From assembly GCF_040227235.1 (NCBI RefSeq), contig NZ_JBELNZ010000001.1:1-64000 (forward strand): 64,000 bases of DNA. Reading direction: 5' to 3'. How positions within the stretch are numbered: the first letter of the stretch is position 1; each line of letters opens with the position of its first letter. Below, piece by piece: positions 45,081 to 53,618 of this stretch. Source of the DNA: Parafrigoribacterium_A soli (GTDB taxonomy: Bacteria; Actinomycetota; Actinomycetes; Actinomycetales; Microbacteriaceae). Below the pieces are notes generated by a model that saw only the letters and a program-made list of their open reading frames with translations, searched no databases and was not told where the DNA came from. The position numbers and the translations under genes are program-made.

Positions 45081-46553
45081 GTGCCCTCCGACCATCCCAT
45101 CGACCCAGCCGAACTCGAAGTGACCCTTCGGGTACTCGCGGCGATGGACGGCATCGACGAGGAGCATCCCGACTTCGTGACCGTGCGCCAGGCCACGGCG
45201 CGCATGTTCAAGTCGGTCAAAAAGACCCGGCGCCTCCAGAAGCGGGCCGAGATCGCGGATGCCGACCGTGCGGTCGTCGCGGCCACCGCCACCGGCGCGG
45301 CCGACCGCATCGACGACGAGACCCGCGGCATTCCGCTCGCGATCACCGTCGCGGCCCCGACCGCGGGAACGCTGCAGAAGCCTCGCCCCTGCTACATCTG
45401 CAAGCAGCCCTACACGCAGGTCGACTCGTTCTATCACCAGCTCTGCCCGGACTGCGCCGCGATGAGCCACGCCAAGCGCGACGCGCGCACCGACCTCAGC
45501 GGCAAGCGCGCCCTCCTCACCGGCGGCCGCGCCAAGATCGGCATGTACATCGCCCTGCGCCTGCTGCGCGACGGCGCCCACACCACGATCACGACGCGGT
45601 TTCCCCGGGATGCCGTGCGCCGCTTCTCCTCGCTGCCCGATGCCCACGAATGGTTGCATCGCCTTCGCGTGGTGGGCATCGACCTGCGGGACCCGGCGCA
45701 GGTGATCGGCCTCTGCGACGCGATGATCGAGGCCGGCCCGCTCGACATCCTCATCAACAACGCCGCGCAGACCGTGCGACGCTCCCCCGGCGCTTACGCT
45801 CCGCTCTCGGAGGGTGAGTCGCAGCCGCTCCCCGACGGGCCGCTGCCGGAGCTGCTCACCTTCGGCCACACGAACGACGCGCACCCGCAGGCGCTCGCGG
45901 CCTCGATCGCGACTCATCCGCTTCTGTCGCAGCAGGTGCTCTCGCAGGCGGGCGGCCGCACCGCGGACGAACTCACGGCCCTCGCGATGGCGGCCGGTTC
46001 GTCCTCGCTGGATCGGCTCGCGGCGGGCACAGCGATCGACGCCGGCGGCCTCGTTCCCGACCACCACGACGCCAACAGCTGGACCCAGCACGTGCAGGAG
46101 GTCGACCCGCTCGAGATGCTCGAGGTGCAGCTCGCGAACGTAACGGCACCATTCCTGCTCGTGAGCCGCCTGCGGCCGGCGATGGCGGCATCCGAGGCCC
46201 GTCGCACCTACATCGTGAACGTCTCGGCGATGGAGGGGCAGTTCGGGCGCGGCTACAAGGGACCTGGCCACCCGCACACGAACATGGCCAAGGCCGCTCT
46301 CAACATGCTCACCCGCACGAGCGCGAAGGAAATGCTCGAAACAGACGGCATCCTCATGACGAGTGTCGACACCGGCTGGATCACGGATGAGCGCCCGCAC
46401 CCCACCAAGGTGCGCCTCGCCGAGGAGGGTTTCCATGCGCCGCTCGACCTCGTGGATGGCGCGGCGCGCGTCTACGATCCGATCGTGCGCGGCGAGGCCG
46501 GCGAAGACCTCTACGGTGTCTTTCTGAAGGACTACAAGCCCGCAGCCTGGTAG
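45081..46553 (+). CDS. Zinc-ribbon short-chain dehydrogenase-like protein, atypical active site
   Basis: A 490-residue protein. Residues 1-140 are a helical, charged extension with a zinc ribbon, C104 and C107 (CYICKQ) with C122 and C125 (CPDC). A Rossmann domain follows: LLTGGRAKIGMYIALRLL at 145-162 and LINNAA. About 90 residues of unusual inserted sequence come before LLVSRLRPAM. The active-site region reads VSAMEGQFGRG then TNMAKAAL: the Lys is present but the Tyr of YxxxK is Thr. So it keeps the fold but probably not standard SDR chemistry. Start GTG at 45081 with a leaderless-type -10. I know no assigned role. Confidence 0.8.
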   Translation: MPSDHPIDPAELEVTLRVLAAMDGIDEEHPDFVTVRQATARMFKSVKKTRRLQKRAEIADADRAVVAATATGAADRIDDETRGIPLAITVAAPTAGTLQKPRPCYICKQPYTQVDSFYHQLCPDCAAMSHAKRDARTDLSGKRALLTGGRAKIGMYIALRLLRDGAHTTITTRFPRDAVRRFSSLPDAHEWLHRLRVVGIDLRDPAQVIGLCDAMIEAGPLDILINNAAQTVRRSPGAYAPLSEGESQPLPDGPLPELLTFGHTNDAHPQALAASIATHPLLSQQVLSQAGGRTADELTALAMAAGSSSLDRLAAGTAIDAGGLVPDHHDANSWTQHVQEVDPLEMLEVQLANVTAPFLLVSRLRPAMAASEARRTYIVNVSAMEGQFGRGYKGPGHPHTNMAKAALNMLTRTSAKEMLETDGILMTSVDTGWITDERPHPTKVRLAEEGFHAPLDLVDGAARVYDPIVRGEAGEDLYGVFLKDYKPAAW

Positions 46554-46565
46554 CGACAGATCTCC

Positions 46566-46578
46566 TAGACTTTCGGTC
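46566..46578 (+). promoter_or_regulatory. -10 element of a leaderless promoter (methyltransferase gene)
   Basis: TAGACT, seven bases, then ATG at 46579. Confidence 0.45.
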
Positions 46579-47364
46579 ATGACCACACAGTCCCGAAAGC
46601 CCGACGGAAGCGCGGGCGACGCGGACTACGGCACGATCGGAACCGATTACTCGCGATACCGCCGGCCGGATGCGCGCATCGCCGCCCAGATCAACGCCGC
46701 CCTCGGCGACGCCACGACCGTCTTGAACGTCGGGGCCGGAGCCGGATCCTACGAACCGCTGGATCGCGAGGTCACCGCCGTCGAGCCGAGCGAATCGATG
46801 CGAGCCCAGCGACCCGCGCACCTCGCGACAGCGATCGACGCGAGCGCTGAAGCACTGCCCTTCGCAGACGACAGCTTCGACGCCGCCATGGCGACCTTCA
46901 CCGTGCACCAGTGGCAGAATCTCGAGGCCGGGCTGCGCGAGCTGCGGCGCGTCACCAGGGGTCCGGTCGTCATCCTCAGCTGCGACCCCGCCGAGCTGAC
47001 CCGATTCTGGCTCGTGGACTACGCGCCCGAAGTCTTACAGACCGAATCGCGCCGCTATCCGGCGCCGGCCGACATCGCGCGGATGCTCGGCGGCACGGTC
47101 GAGGTGCGCGTGCTGCCCGTGCCCCTCGACTGCACCGACGGATTTGGAGAGGCATATTACGGTCGGCCCGAAGCACTGCTCGACCCGGGTGCGCGCCTCG
47201 CCAACTCGGCCTGGAGCTTCGTCGGCCCGGAGGTGGAGCGGCGCTTCGACCGCGAGCTCCGGCGCGACCTCGACTCTGGCGCGTGGGATGTCCGCTACGG
47301 CGCGCTGCGCACCCAGCCAGAGTTCGAGGGTTCGCTGCGCCTCATCGTCGGGCTTCCCGGCTGA
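46579..47364 (+). CDS. SAM-dependent methyltransferase
   Basis: A 261-residue class I methyltransferase of the Methyltransf_11/UbiE-like type. SAM site motif I VLNVGAGAGSYEP, acidic residue after AVEPSESM, and ASAEALPFADDSFDAAMATF, the standard motif II/III region. The substrate is unknown. It converges on the LLM/FAD fusion gene with a 17-base gap. Confidence 0.87.
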   Translation: MTTQSRKPDGSAGDADYGTIGTDYSRYRRPDARIAAQINAALGDATTVLNVGAGAGSYEPLDREVTAVEPSESMRAQRPAHLATAIDASAEALPFADDSFDAAMATFTVHQWQNLEAGLRELRRVTRGPVVILSCDPAELTRFWLVDYAPEVLQTESRRYPAPADIARMLGGTVEVRVLPVPLDCTDGFGEAYYGRPEALLDPGARLANSAWSFVGPEVERRFDRELRRDLDSGAWDVRYGALRTQPEFEGSLRLIVGLPG

Positions 47365-47381
47365 CACTCAACGCAGCGCAC

Positions 47382-49697
47382 TCAGGACGCTGTGAGCTCC
47401 TCTGCCATGAGTTCCTCCGCTGTGATGTCCTCGGCCGGGGCGACGTTGAAATTGTCGCGGAACAGGTTGCCCGGGTCGTACTGCAGCTTCGCCCGGCGAA
47501 GTCGCGCGAGCGTCGCAGGCGGGAACGCCTCGTCGATTCGCTCCGGGCTCAGGTCGGACTCGAAGCTCAGATAGAGGCCGGTGAAGTGCGGCTTCAGCGT
47601 CTCCCACACCGCGTTCAGTCGCTCCCTGCTCGGCCCGAGCGCAATGACCGAGAAGTTTGCTGACCGCCCGGCGTAGGCCGTGGCATCCGGCTCGATGTCC
47701 TGAACGGCGCCGCCGACGGAGCGGATCTGGAAGAAGTAGCTCGTACCGCGCTCCAGCATCTCCGCGATTCCCCGGGCGAACTCGGGCGTGATGTGCTCGA
47801 CGAGGGCCGAGCGCGAGACCGGCTCGCCCCGCCCGTCGTGGCTGCCATCCTGAGCGTTGTCGAGGATGGCGCTGTAGGGGGTCAGACTCACGGACTGGTC
47901 GAGAAGCGGCGCAACCTCGGCGAAGGGCTGAAGCATCTCGATGATCGTGTCCGGCTCGCTCGAGTCGACCACGACCATCACCTGGGCAACGGTCTGCTGG
48001 CCCCGGCGAGACGCGCCCATGATCAGGAAGCTCGTGACCTCGCGCGGCGCGGCCTCGACCGTAGCGCCCCAGCGCTCGAGGAATCCCGCGGTGTCTGACG
48101 CATCGAACACGAGCTGGGCGAAACCGACCTCGCCCACTTCGTCGACCTCGAATTCGAAGGCGGTCACGATTCCGACGTTCGCTCCCGCGCCACGCACCGC
48201 CCAGAACAGTTCGGGATTCTCGTTCGCGTCCGCCCGCACGATGGAACCGTCCGCGAGCACCAGTTCAGCGGCTCGCACGTGGTCGATCGTGAGCCCGTGC
48301 TCGCGCACCAGGTACCCCACCCCACCCGCTGTCGCGAGGCCGCCGACCCCGACCCCGCCGTAGTCGCCCGAACTCAGCGCCCAGCCGCGGGGAGCGAGCG
48401 CGTGTGCGACATCCTTCCACCGCGCACCCGGTTCGATTCGCACTCTCCTGGTCGCCTCATCGAGCACCTCTATCGCCTTCATCGGTGACAGGTCGATGAT
48501 GATGCCACCGTCGTTCGTCGATCGACCGCTGATGCCGTGTCCGCCGCTGCGCACGCCGAGCGGAACGTCGCGGTTTGCCCGCGCGAACGCCACCGCGTCG
48601 ACGACCTCAGCCGCGGTGTGCACCTGGAGCACGAGACCGGGGGCACCGCCGCGCATGTAGGTCGAGCGCACCCGCGAGTAGCTCGCGTCGCCCGGCTCGA
48701 TCGCGCTTCCGGCAATGGACTCGGGGATGCCGTCATAGTCGATGCCGTCCCGTCGCTTGCCGAGAGCGATCGCATTGCGCACGATGCCATCGGACTGCGG
48801 CACGCCATGCGAGACCTTCTCTCGCTCGACGGCCGCACGAAGGGCGGGCGCGACCTCCTCAGCAAAGCGCTCCAGGGTGCCGGGATCATCGGCGGCCACG
48901 ATGAAGGTGCCGACGCCATCGTCCATGACCATCGGCAACAGCTCCTCCACCCACTGCTCGCTCGGCCCCTGCAGGAGTCCGCCGCGGACGGGCGAGAACT
49001 GCCCGCCGATGTTGAGCAGGCGGCGGATCTCGCGCGGATCGCGGCCCGCGCCGACGGCCGCCTCATCGATGGTGGCGTTCGAGGTCGCGAGGTCCCCGGG
49101 CTTCATATACCCGAGAGATGGCAGCCAGCCGTCGGCCTTGCGGCCGATCAGCCGCAGCATCCTGGGTTTGTACGCGCCGAGCCAGATCGGAATGGTGTGG
49201 GCGGGTGCCGGGCCCCGTTTCGCGCCGGCAAGGCCGTAGTAGTCACCGTCGATGCGAAGAGACGAGCGCTCGCCAGCATCCCAGATGCCACGAATGACGT
49301 CGATGGCCTCGCTCAGTGCGTCCACCGACTGTCCAGGAGTGAGGCGCCGTCCGCCCATGGCTTCGATCGCGTCCCAGAATCCGCCAGCGCCGAGGGCGAG
49401 GCTCATGCGGCCGCCGGAGAGCAGATCGAGGCTTGCCGCAGCGCGAGCCGTGACGGCGGGAGGTCGAAGTGGGAGGTTGAGAACGTTTGGGGAGAGGTGC
49501 ACGCGCTCGGTGCGGGCCGCGACCCAGCTGAGCAGCGTCCACGTGTCGAGGAAGGCCGGCTGGTACGGATGGTCCTGGAACGTGACGAGGTCATAACCGA
49601 GCTGTTCGCTGAGCACGGCGAGCGACACCGCCGTCTGCGGAGGGTTGTTCGCCGGAGTGATGAACGTTCCGAACTGAAGCTCGTGCCCGTAGTACAT
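47382..49697 (-). CDS. Fusion of LLM flavin monooxygenase-like and FAD-linked (BBE-type) oxidase domains
   Basis: A 771-residue two-enzyme protein. Residues 1-300 are a luciferase-like (LLM) FMN/F420-dependent domain (FGTFITPANNPP, DLLSGGRMSLALGAGG, HTIPIWLGAYKPRM). Residues about 310-771 are a VAO-type FAD domain: RSGGHGISGRS with H387 as candidate covalent FAD attachment, GGVGVGGLATAGGVGYL, and the C-terminal berberine-bridge motif YDPGNLFRDNFN at 740. The second flavin-linking Cys of bicovalent BBE enzymes is absent (SSGDYGGVGVGG). The last residues hold a short AEEL/MAEEL repeat. Divergent MarR gene and two palindromes upstream indicate ligand-induced expression. Substrate unknown. Confidence 0.88.
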   Translation of the reverse strand: MYYGHELQFGTFITPANNPPQTAVSLAVLSEQLGYDLVTFQDHPYQPAFLDTWTLLSWVAARTERVHLSPNVLNLPLRPPAVTARAAASLDLLSGGRMSLALGAGGFWDAIEAMGGRRLTPGQSVDALSEAIDVIRGIWDAGERSSLRIDGDYYGLAGAKRGPAPAHTIPIWLGAYKPRMLRLIGRKADGWLPSLGYMKPGDLATSNATIDEAAVGAGRDPREIRRLLNIGGQFSPVRGGLLQGPSEQWVEELLPMVMDDGVGTFIVAADDPGTLERFAEEVAPALRAAVEREKVSHGVPQSDGIVRNAIALGKRRDGIDYDGIPESIAGSAIEPGDASYSRVRSTYMRGGAPGLVLQVHTAAEVVDAVAFARANRDVPLGVRSGGHGISGRSTNDGGIIIDLSPMKAIEVLDEATRRVRIEPGARWKDVAHALAPRGWALSSGDYGGVGVGGLATAGGVGYLVREHGLTIDHVRAAELVLADGSIVRADANENPELFWAVRGAGANVGIVTAFEFEVDEVGEVGFAQLVFDASDTAGFLERWGATVEAAPREVTSFLIMGASRRGQQTVAQVMVVVDSSEPDTIIEMLQPFAEVAPLLDQSVSLTPYSAILDNAQDGSHDGRGEPVSRSALVEHITPEFARGIAEMLERGTSYFFQIRSVGGAVQDIEPDATAYAGRSANFSVIALGPSRERLNAVWETLKPHFTGLYLSFESDLSPERIDEAFPPATLARLRRAKLQYDPGNLFRDNFNVAPAEDITAEELMAEELTAS

Positions 49698-49715
49698 GAT
49701 TGGTCTCTTCCGTTT

Positions 49716-49759
49716 GTTGATGCATCAACCACCTTAGCGCGTTTTGTTGATACATCAAC
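49716..49759. promoter_or_regulatory. Twin MarR operators between the LLM/FAD fusion and marR
   Basis: GTTGATGCATCAAC at 49716-49729 is a perfect 14-bp palindrome; GTTGATACATCAAC at 49746-49759 has the same 6-bp arms. They are 30 bp apart. The second abuts the marR -10 (TAGAAT at 49760) and overlaps TTGATG, a possible -35 of the fusion gene, whose -10 may be TAAGGT (49736-49731, minus strand). The first lies just downstream of that -10. MarR binding would block both genes. Confidence 0.7.
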
Positions 49760-49771
49760 TAGAATGGGAAC
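49760..49771 (+). promoter_or_regulatory. -10 element of a leaderless promoter (marR)
   Basis: TAGAAT, six bases (GGGAAC), then ATG at 49772. Confidence 0.55.
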
Positions 49772-50257
49772 ATGTCCGACTCAGGCCTTACCCAGCGGCA
49801 GGCATCCTCATGGGCGAGCTATCAGCGCATGCGAACGCGCCTCAGCGGCAGGCTTGGACGCGAACTCGTGCGAGAGACGGGGCTGTCCGAGGCGGACTAC
49901 GAAATCCTCACGGCGATTATCGAATCGCCGGAGGGCTCGGTTCGCTCGCTCGCCCTGCGCTGTGGACTCGAGTGGGAGAAGAGTCGACTGTCGCACCAGC
50001 TGCGACGGATGACCGAACGCGGGCTCGTCGTGCGCGATGAGTGTGCAGAGGACAACCGCGGCTTCGTCGTCCGCGCCTCCGAGGCCGGCCGGGCAGCCGC
50101 GGAGGCCGCTCGACAGCACCACGAGGCGGCGGTGCGGCGCTACGTTGCCGACGCACTCAGCCCGGAGCAGTTCGAACTCCTCGGCGAGATCGCCGACGCC
50201 GTGCTTCGCGAGATCGACGACGACGAGCCGCAGGAGCAGTCGCTCGGGCCGCACTGA
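49772..50257 (+). CDS. MarR family transcriptional regulator
   Basis: A 161-residue winged-helix repressor. Recognition region SVRSLALRCGLEWEKSRLSHQL and wing MTERGLVVRDECAEDNRGF; long dimerisation helices at both ends. It is divergent from the LLM/FAD fusion, its probable target, with twin palindromes between. The ligand is likely a phenolic or the fusion enzyme's substrate (inference from the family). Confidence 0.92.
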   Translation: MSDSGLTQRQASSWASYQRMRTRLSGRLGRELVRETGLSEADYEILTAIIESPEGSVRSLALRCGLEWEKSRLSHQLRRMTERGLVVRDECAEDNRGFVVRASEAGRAAAEAARQHHEAAVRRYVADALSPEQFELLGEIADAVLREIDDDEPQEQSLGPH

Positions 50258-50269
50258 TACCCTCGCCCC
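50258..50269 (+). promoter_or_regulatory. -10 element of a leaderless promoter (antiporter operon)
   Basis: TACCCT, six bases (CGCCCC), then ATG at 50270. It starts immediately after the marR stop codon, so transcription may also come from marR. Confidence 0.45.
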
Positions 50270-50764
50270 ATGGGAGTCCGAGTTCAGCGAGTAGACCTGC
50301 CCGGCATCGGCATGCGCCACGATGTGCTCACCGCCGGAGGACGCAAGATCAGCGTGGTGTCGCACCGCTCTGGCGAGCGAGACCTGGCCATCTTCGACCC
50401 CGACGATCCCGACTCCAGCAGCGATTCGATCGTGCTCACGGATGACGAGGCGGCGGCGCTCGCCGACGTGCTGGGGGCATCCCTCATGCTCGGCCAGCTC
50501 GCAGGACTCGGCGACCAGACCGCCGGGGTCTTCACGGAGCAGATCTCGCTGCCCGCGGACTCCGCGTACGTAGGGCGCCCGATGGGCGACACCAAGGCGC
50601 GCACCAAGACGAGTGCGTCGATCGTGGCGATCGTGCGCGGTTCGCACGTCGTCCCCTCTCCCACGCCCGATGTTCGCTTCGAGCACGGGGACATCATCGT
50701 CGCCGTGGGAACTCGCAGTGGACTCGACGCACTCAGCACGCTCATCGCTCGCGGCCCAAGCTAA
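50270..50764 (+). CDS. Cation/proton antiporter regulatory subunit, TrkA-C type (KhtT-like)
   Basis: A 164-residue soluble protein. The N-terminal part (1-65) is of unknown type; the C-terminal part (about 80-164) is a TrkA-C/RCK-C domain (SIVAIVRGSHVVPSPTPDVR, FEHGDIIVAVGTRSGLDAL). Such domains bind nucleotides including cyclic di-AMP. Twelve bases before a CPA2 antiporter that itself lacks an RCK domain, matching the KhtT-KhtU arrangement. Confidence 0.85.
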   Translation: MGVRVQRVDLPGIGMRHDVLTAGGRKISVVSHRSGERDLAIFDPDDPDSSSDSIVLTDDEAAALADVLGASLMLGQLAGLGDQTAGVFTEQISLPADSAYVGRPMGDTKARTKTSASIVAIVRGSHVVPSPTPDVRFEHGDIIVAVGTRSGLDALSTLIARGPS

Positions 50765-50776
50765 CCCTGGATCGCC

Positions 50777-51970
50777 ATGCATGACACGACTGTGCTGCTC
50801 ATCGAAGTAGGCGCGCTCCTCCTCGGCCTGAGCATTCTCGGTCGCGTCGCCATCCGCATCGGAGTGTCCCCGATCCCGCTGTACCTCCTCGCGGGCCTCA
50901 TCTTCGGCCAGGGCGGATTCCTCCCGCTCGACACGAGCGAGGAGTTCTTCAAGATCGGCTCGGAGATCGGCGTCATCCTGCTGCTCGCCATGCTCGGGCT
51001 GGAATACTCCGCGGGTGAGCTCATGACGAGCCTCAAGCAGTCCAAGCTGGCCGGACTGCTCGACGGTCTCTTCAATGCCGTGCCCGGTGCGGTCTTCGCC
51101 CTCGTGCTCGGCTGGGGACCCGTCGCCGCGGTGGCGCTCGCGGGCATCACCTGGGTCTCGTCCTCTGGCGTCATCGCCAAGGTGATGCGCGACCTCAAGC
51201 GGCTTGGCAACCGCGAGACGCCGGTCATCCTCTCGATTCTCGTGATCGAAGACCTCGCGATGGCGTTCTACCTGCCCGTGCTCTCGGCCCTCGTGATCGG
51301 CGCCGGCCTGCTCGCCGGCGCGACGACCGTGGTGATCGCGGTATCGGTCGTCGTCATCATCCTGTACGTGGCGCTTCGCCACGGGCGCTTCGTCGCCAAG
51401 CTGTTCTCGGTGCAGCACCCGGAGCCCCTCTTGCTCGGAGTGCTCGGCCTGACCATGCTCGTGGCGGGAGCCGCGGAACAGGTGAGCGTCTCGGCCGCGG
51501 TCGGCGCCTTCCTGGTCGGCATCGCGATCTCCGGCCCGGTAGCCGAACAGGCCGCGCGCGTGCTCACCCCACTGCGCGATCTGTTCGCGGCGGTCTTCTT
51601 CGTCTTCTTCGGCCTCGCAACCGACCCGAACGACATCCCGCCCGTACTGCTGCCCGCCCTCGGCCTCGCCGTGCTCACAATGACGACGAAGTTCCTGAGC
51701 GGGTACCTCGCCGCCCGACGGGCCGGTGTCGGCGCGCCGGGTCGCTGGCGCACGGGCCTCACACTCACCCCGCGCGGCGAGTTCTCCATCGTGATCGCCG
51801 GTCTCGCCGTGAGCGCGGGAATCGAGCCCCAGTTGGCACCACTCGCCACCGCTTACGTTCTCATCACGATCGTGGCGGGCCCGCTGCTCGCGCGCATCCC
51901 GGACTCGGAGCGCTTCAAGGCGCGCGTGCGCAGGCGCGCTGCGGCGGCCGACCTCGCCGTCAGCCCCTAG
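50777..51970 (+). CDS. CPA2 cation/proton antiporter (KhtU-like)
   Basis: A 397-residue exchanger with about 12 membrane segments. Landmarks: LYLLAGLIFGQGGFLPL, the GITWVSSSGVIAKV unwound region, VIEDLAMAFYLP with the ion-binding acidic pair, and VGAFLVGIAISGP. No cytosolic RCK domain; the regulatory subunit is the gene upstream. Likely K+/H+ exchange for pH and K+ homeostasis. Its last 11 bases overlap the convergent EamA gene. Confidence 0.9.
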   Translation: MHDTTVLLIEVGALLLGLSILGRVAIRIGVSPIPLYLLAGLIFGQGGFLPLDTSEEFFKIGSEIGVILLLAMLGLEYSAGELMTSLKQSKLAGLLDGLFNAVPGAVFALVLGWGPVAAVALAGITWVSSSGVIAKVMRDLKRLGNRETPVILSILVIEDLAMAFYLPVLSALVIGAGLLAGATTVVIAVSVVVIILYVALRHGRFVAKLFSVQHPEPLLLGVLGLTMLVAGAAEQVSVSAAVGAFLVGIAISGPVAEQAARVLTPLRDLFAAVFFVFFGLATDPNDIPPVLLPALGLAVLTMTTKFLSGYLAARRAGVGAPGRWRTGLTLTPRGEFSIVIAGLAVSAGIEPQLAPLATAYVLITIVAGPLLARIPDSERFKARVRRRAAAADLAVSP

Positions 51971-52955
51971 TCGAACGCTGAGGCCCCTCCGCCCTGGCGT
52001 TCACCGCGACGACCTCGATCGAACCGGTCGACGCCGGCTCGATTGGCGCATCCGTCTTCTCGGAGCGCACGAAACCGATGCCCACGAGGATGAGCGCGCC
52101 GCCGAGCAACTGGGCGATGCTGAGCTGCTCGCCCAGCAGGAGCCAGGCGTAGAAGGTCGCCGCGACCACCTCGAGCAGCCCGAAGAACGAGGCGAGGCGG
52201 GAGCCGAGCATGGCGCTGGCCGTGATGCTCGTCGCGTACGCGATGGCCGTCGAGATGATGCCGACGACGGCGAGCGGAATCCACCACGGTACGAGATCAC
52301 CGAAGAGGTGCACCTCACCGAAGGTCGCCGTCAGCGGAAGGAGCCCCGTGAGCCCGACGAGGCCCAGCACGGCACCGCCGATCAGTAGGCCGGATGCCGC
52401 GAGGGCGACGGCAGGCAAGCCATCGTTCGGACGCGCCGCCACGAGGTAGTACACCGCGCAGCCCACCATCGCGAGCAGCGCGAAGCCGAGACCGAGCAGG
52501 TCGAAGTTACCGCCGCCGCCGGGCGAGACGACGAGCACGAGGCCGACGAGCGCGACCACGGAGCCGACGAGCACGACGGCCTTGGGCGCGCGGCGACTGC
52601 GCAGCCAGACCAGCCCGACGAGCAGGAGCGGGGCCAGATACTCGATGAGGATGCCGGTGCCTACGGGGATGCGCTGGATCGCCGCGAAGTACGCGAGTTG
52701 CGTTCCCGCGACGCCGATGAGCGCCATCCCGAGCACGCGCCAACGGCCGCGCCACAGGGCCGCCCAGTTGCCCCGCAGCATCACCGCAGCCAGTGGAGCG
52801 AGCACGATACCGCCGGTGAGCGCGCGCACCGTCACGGCCGCGGCGGGGCTCCAGCCGGCCTCGAGCAGCGGCTTCACGAAGGCGCCGGACGTACCGAAGG
52901 TCGCTGCCGCGACGAGCGCGATCACGAGTCCGAGGGATGTCGACGAGCGTTTCAT
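51960..52955 (-). CDS. EamA/DMT superfamily exporter
   Basis: A 331-residue transporter with ten predicted membrane segments in two EamA repeats (GTSGAFVKPLLEAGWSPAAA in the first; LASFFGLLEVVAATFYAWLL in the second). RhaT/YdcZ-like drug or metabolite exporter. The ATG at 52955 has AGGA six bases upstream; a start 13 codons earlier was rejected. Divergent from a CGNR-type regulator gene, a pairing that suggests local control. Confidence 0.9.
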   Translation of the reverse strand: MKRSSTSLGLVIALVAAATFGTSGAFVKPLLEAGWSPAAAVTVRALTGGIVLAPLAAVMLRGNWAALWRGRWRVLGMALIGVAGTQLAYFAAIQRIPVGTGILIEYLAPLLLVGLVWLRSRRAPKAVVLVGSVVALVGLVLVVSPGGGGNFDLLGLGFALLAMVGCAVYYLVAARPNDGLPAVALAASGLLIGGAVLGLVGLTGLLPLTATFGEVHLFGDLVPWWIPLAVVGIISTAIAYATSITASAMLGSRLASFFGLLEVVAATFYAWLLLGEQLSIAQLLGGALILVGIGFVRSEKTDAPIEPASTGSIEVVAVNARAEGPQRSTRG

Positions 52956-53026
52956 GGTGTTCCTCAGTGCGAGAGCTGGTGATGCTGCAGCCACGACGTT
53001 AGTCTTGTCCCGAGTAAGGAGTCAAT

Positions 53027-53575
53027 TTGCATTTTGCCCCTGACACCGAGGATGCCCTGACCTTCGCGGTCGCGCTGGGCAACACGATCGCCGGCGCCAC
53101 CAAGAGCGGCCTGGACGAGCTCGACTCCCCGGCCTCGCTGACGGCCCTGCTCACCGAACATCGCTATTCCGGGAGGTTCGATCGGGATGAGGCGGAGTTG
53201 CGCGACGTGCTCGAGACGCGGTCGCGCATCCGTCATCTCTGGAGCCTCGACCGGGATGCCGCCGCGCTCGAGGTCAACCGGATGCTGAGCGACGCCCGCG
53301 CGCTCCCCCACCTGATGCGCCACGACGGCTTCGACTGGCACCTGCACGCCACGGCCCACGATGCGCCACTCGCCGAACGCATCCGCGTCGAGGTCGCGCT
53401 CGCGATGATCGACGTGATCCGCTCCGGCGAGACGGGACGCTTGCGCTCCTGCGCGGCCGGGGACTGCGAGGGCATCCTCATCGACTTCTCACGCAACGGA
53501 TCGAAGCAGTTCTGCGGCATCCGCTGCGGCAACCGCATGAACATGATCGCGTTCCGGCAGCGAACGCGCGACTAG
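53027..53575 (+). CDS. CGNR zinc-finger regulator (ABATE domain)
   Basis: A 182-residue probable transcriptional regulator. N-terminal ABATE-like helical domain (about 1-135) and a C-terminal CGNR zinc finger with Cys at 142, 147, 163 and 167 (CAAGDC; QFCGIRCGNRMNM). The start is TTG at 53027 with AAGGA six bases upstream; no better start fits. Divergent from the EamA exporter over 71 bases. Confidence 0.87.
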   Translation: MHFAPDTEDALTFAVALGNTIAGATKSGLDELDSPASLTALLTEHRYSGRFDRDEAELRDVLETRSRIRHLWSLDRDAAALEVNRMLSDARALPHLMRHDGFDWHLHATAHDAPLAERIRVEVALAMIDVIRSGETGRLRSCAAGDCEGILIDFSRNGSKQFCGIRCGNRMNMIAFRQRTRD

Positions 53576-53607
53576 GCGGCCGTCGCAAGCCCGAGCGCCG
53601 CACCGAC

Positions 53608-53613
53608 TACACT
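53608..53613 (+). promoter_or_regulatory. -10 element upstream of the TPP riboswitch
   Basis: TACACT lies about six bases before the 5' end of the riboswitch fold; the -35 is not obvious. Confidence 0.4.
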
Positions 53614-53618
53614 GACTC

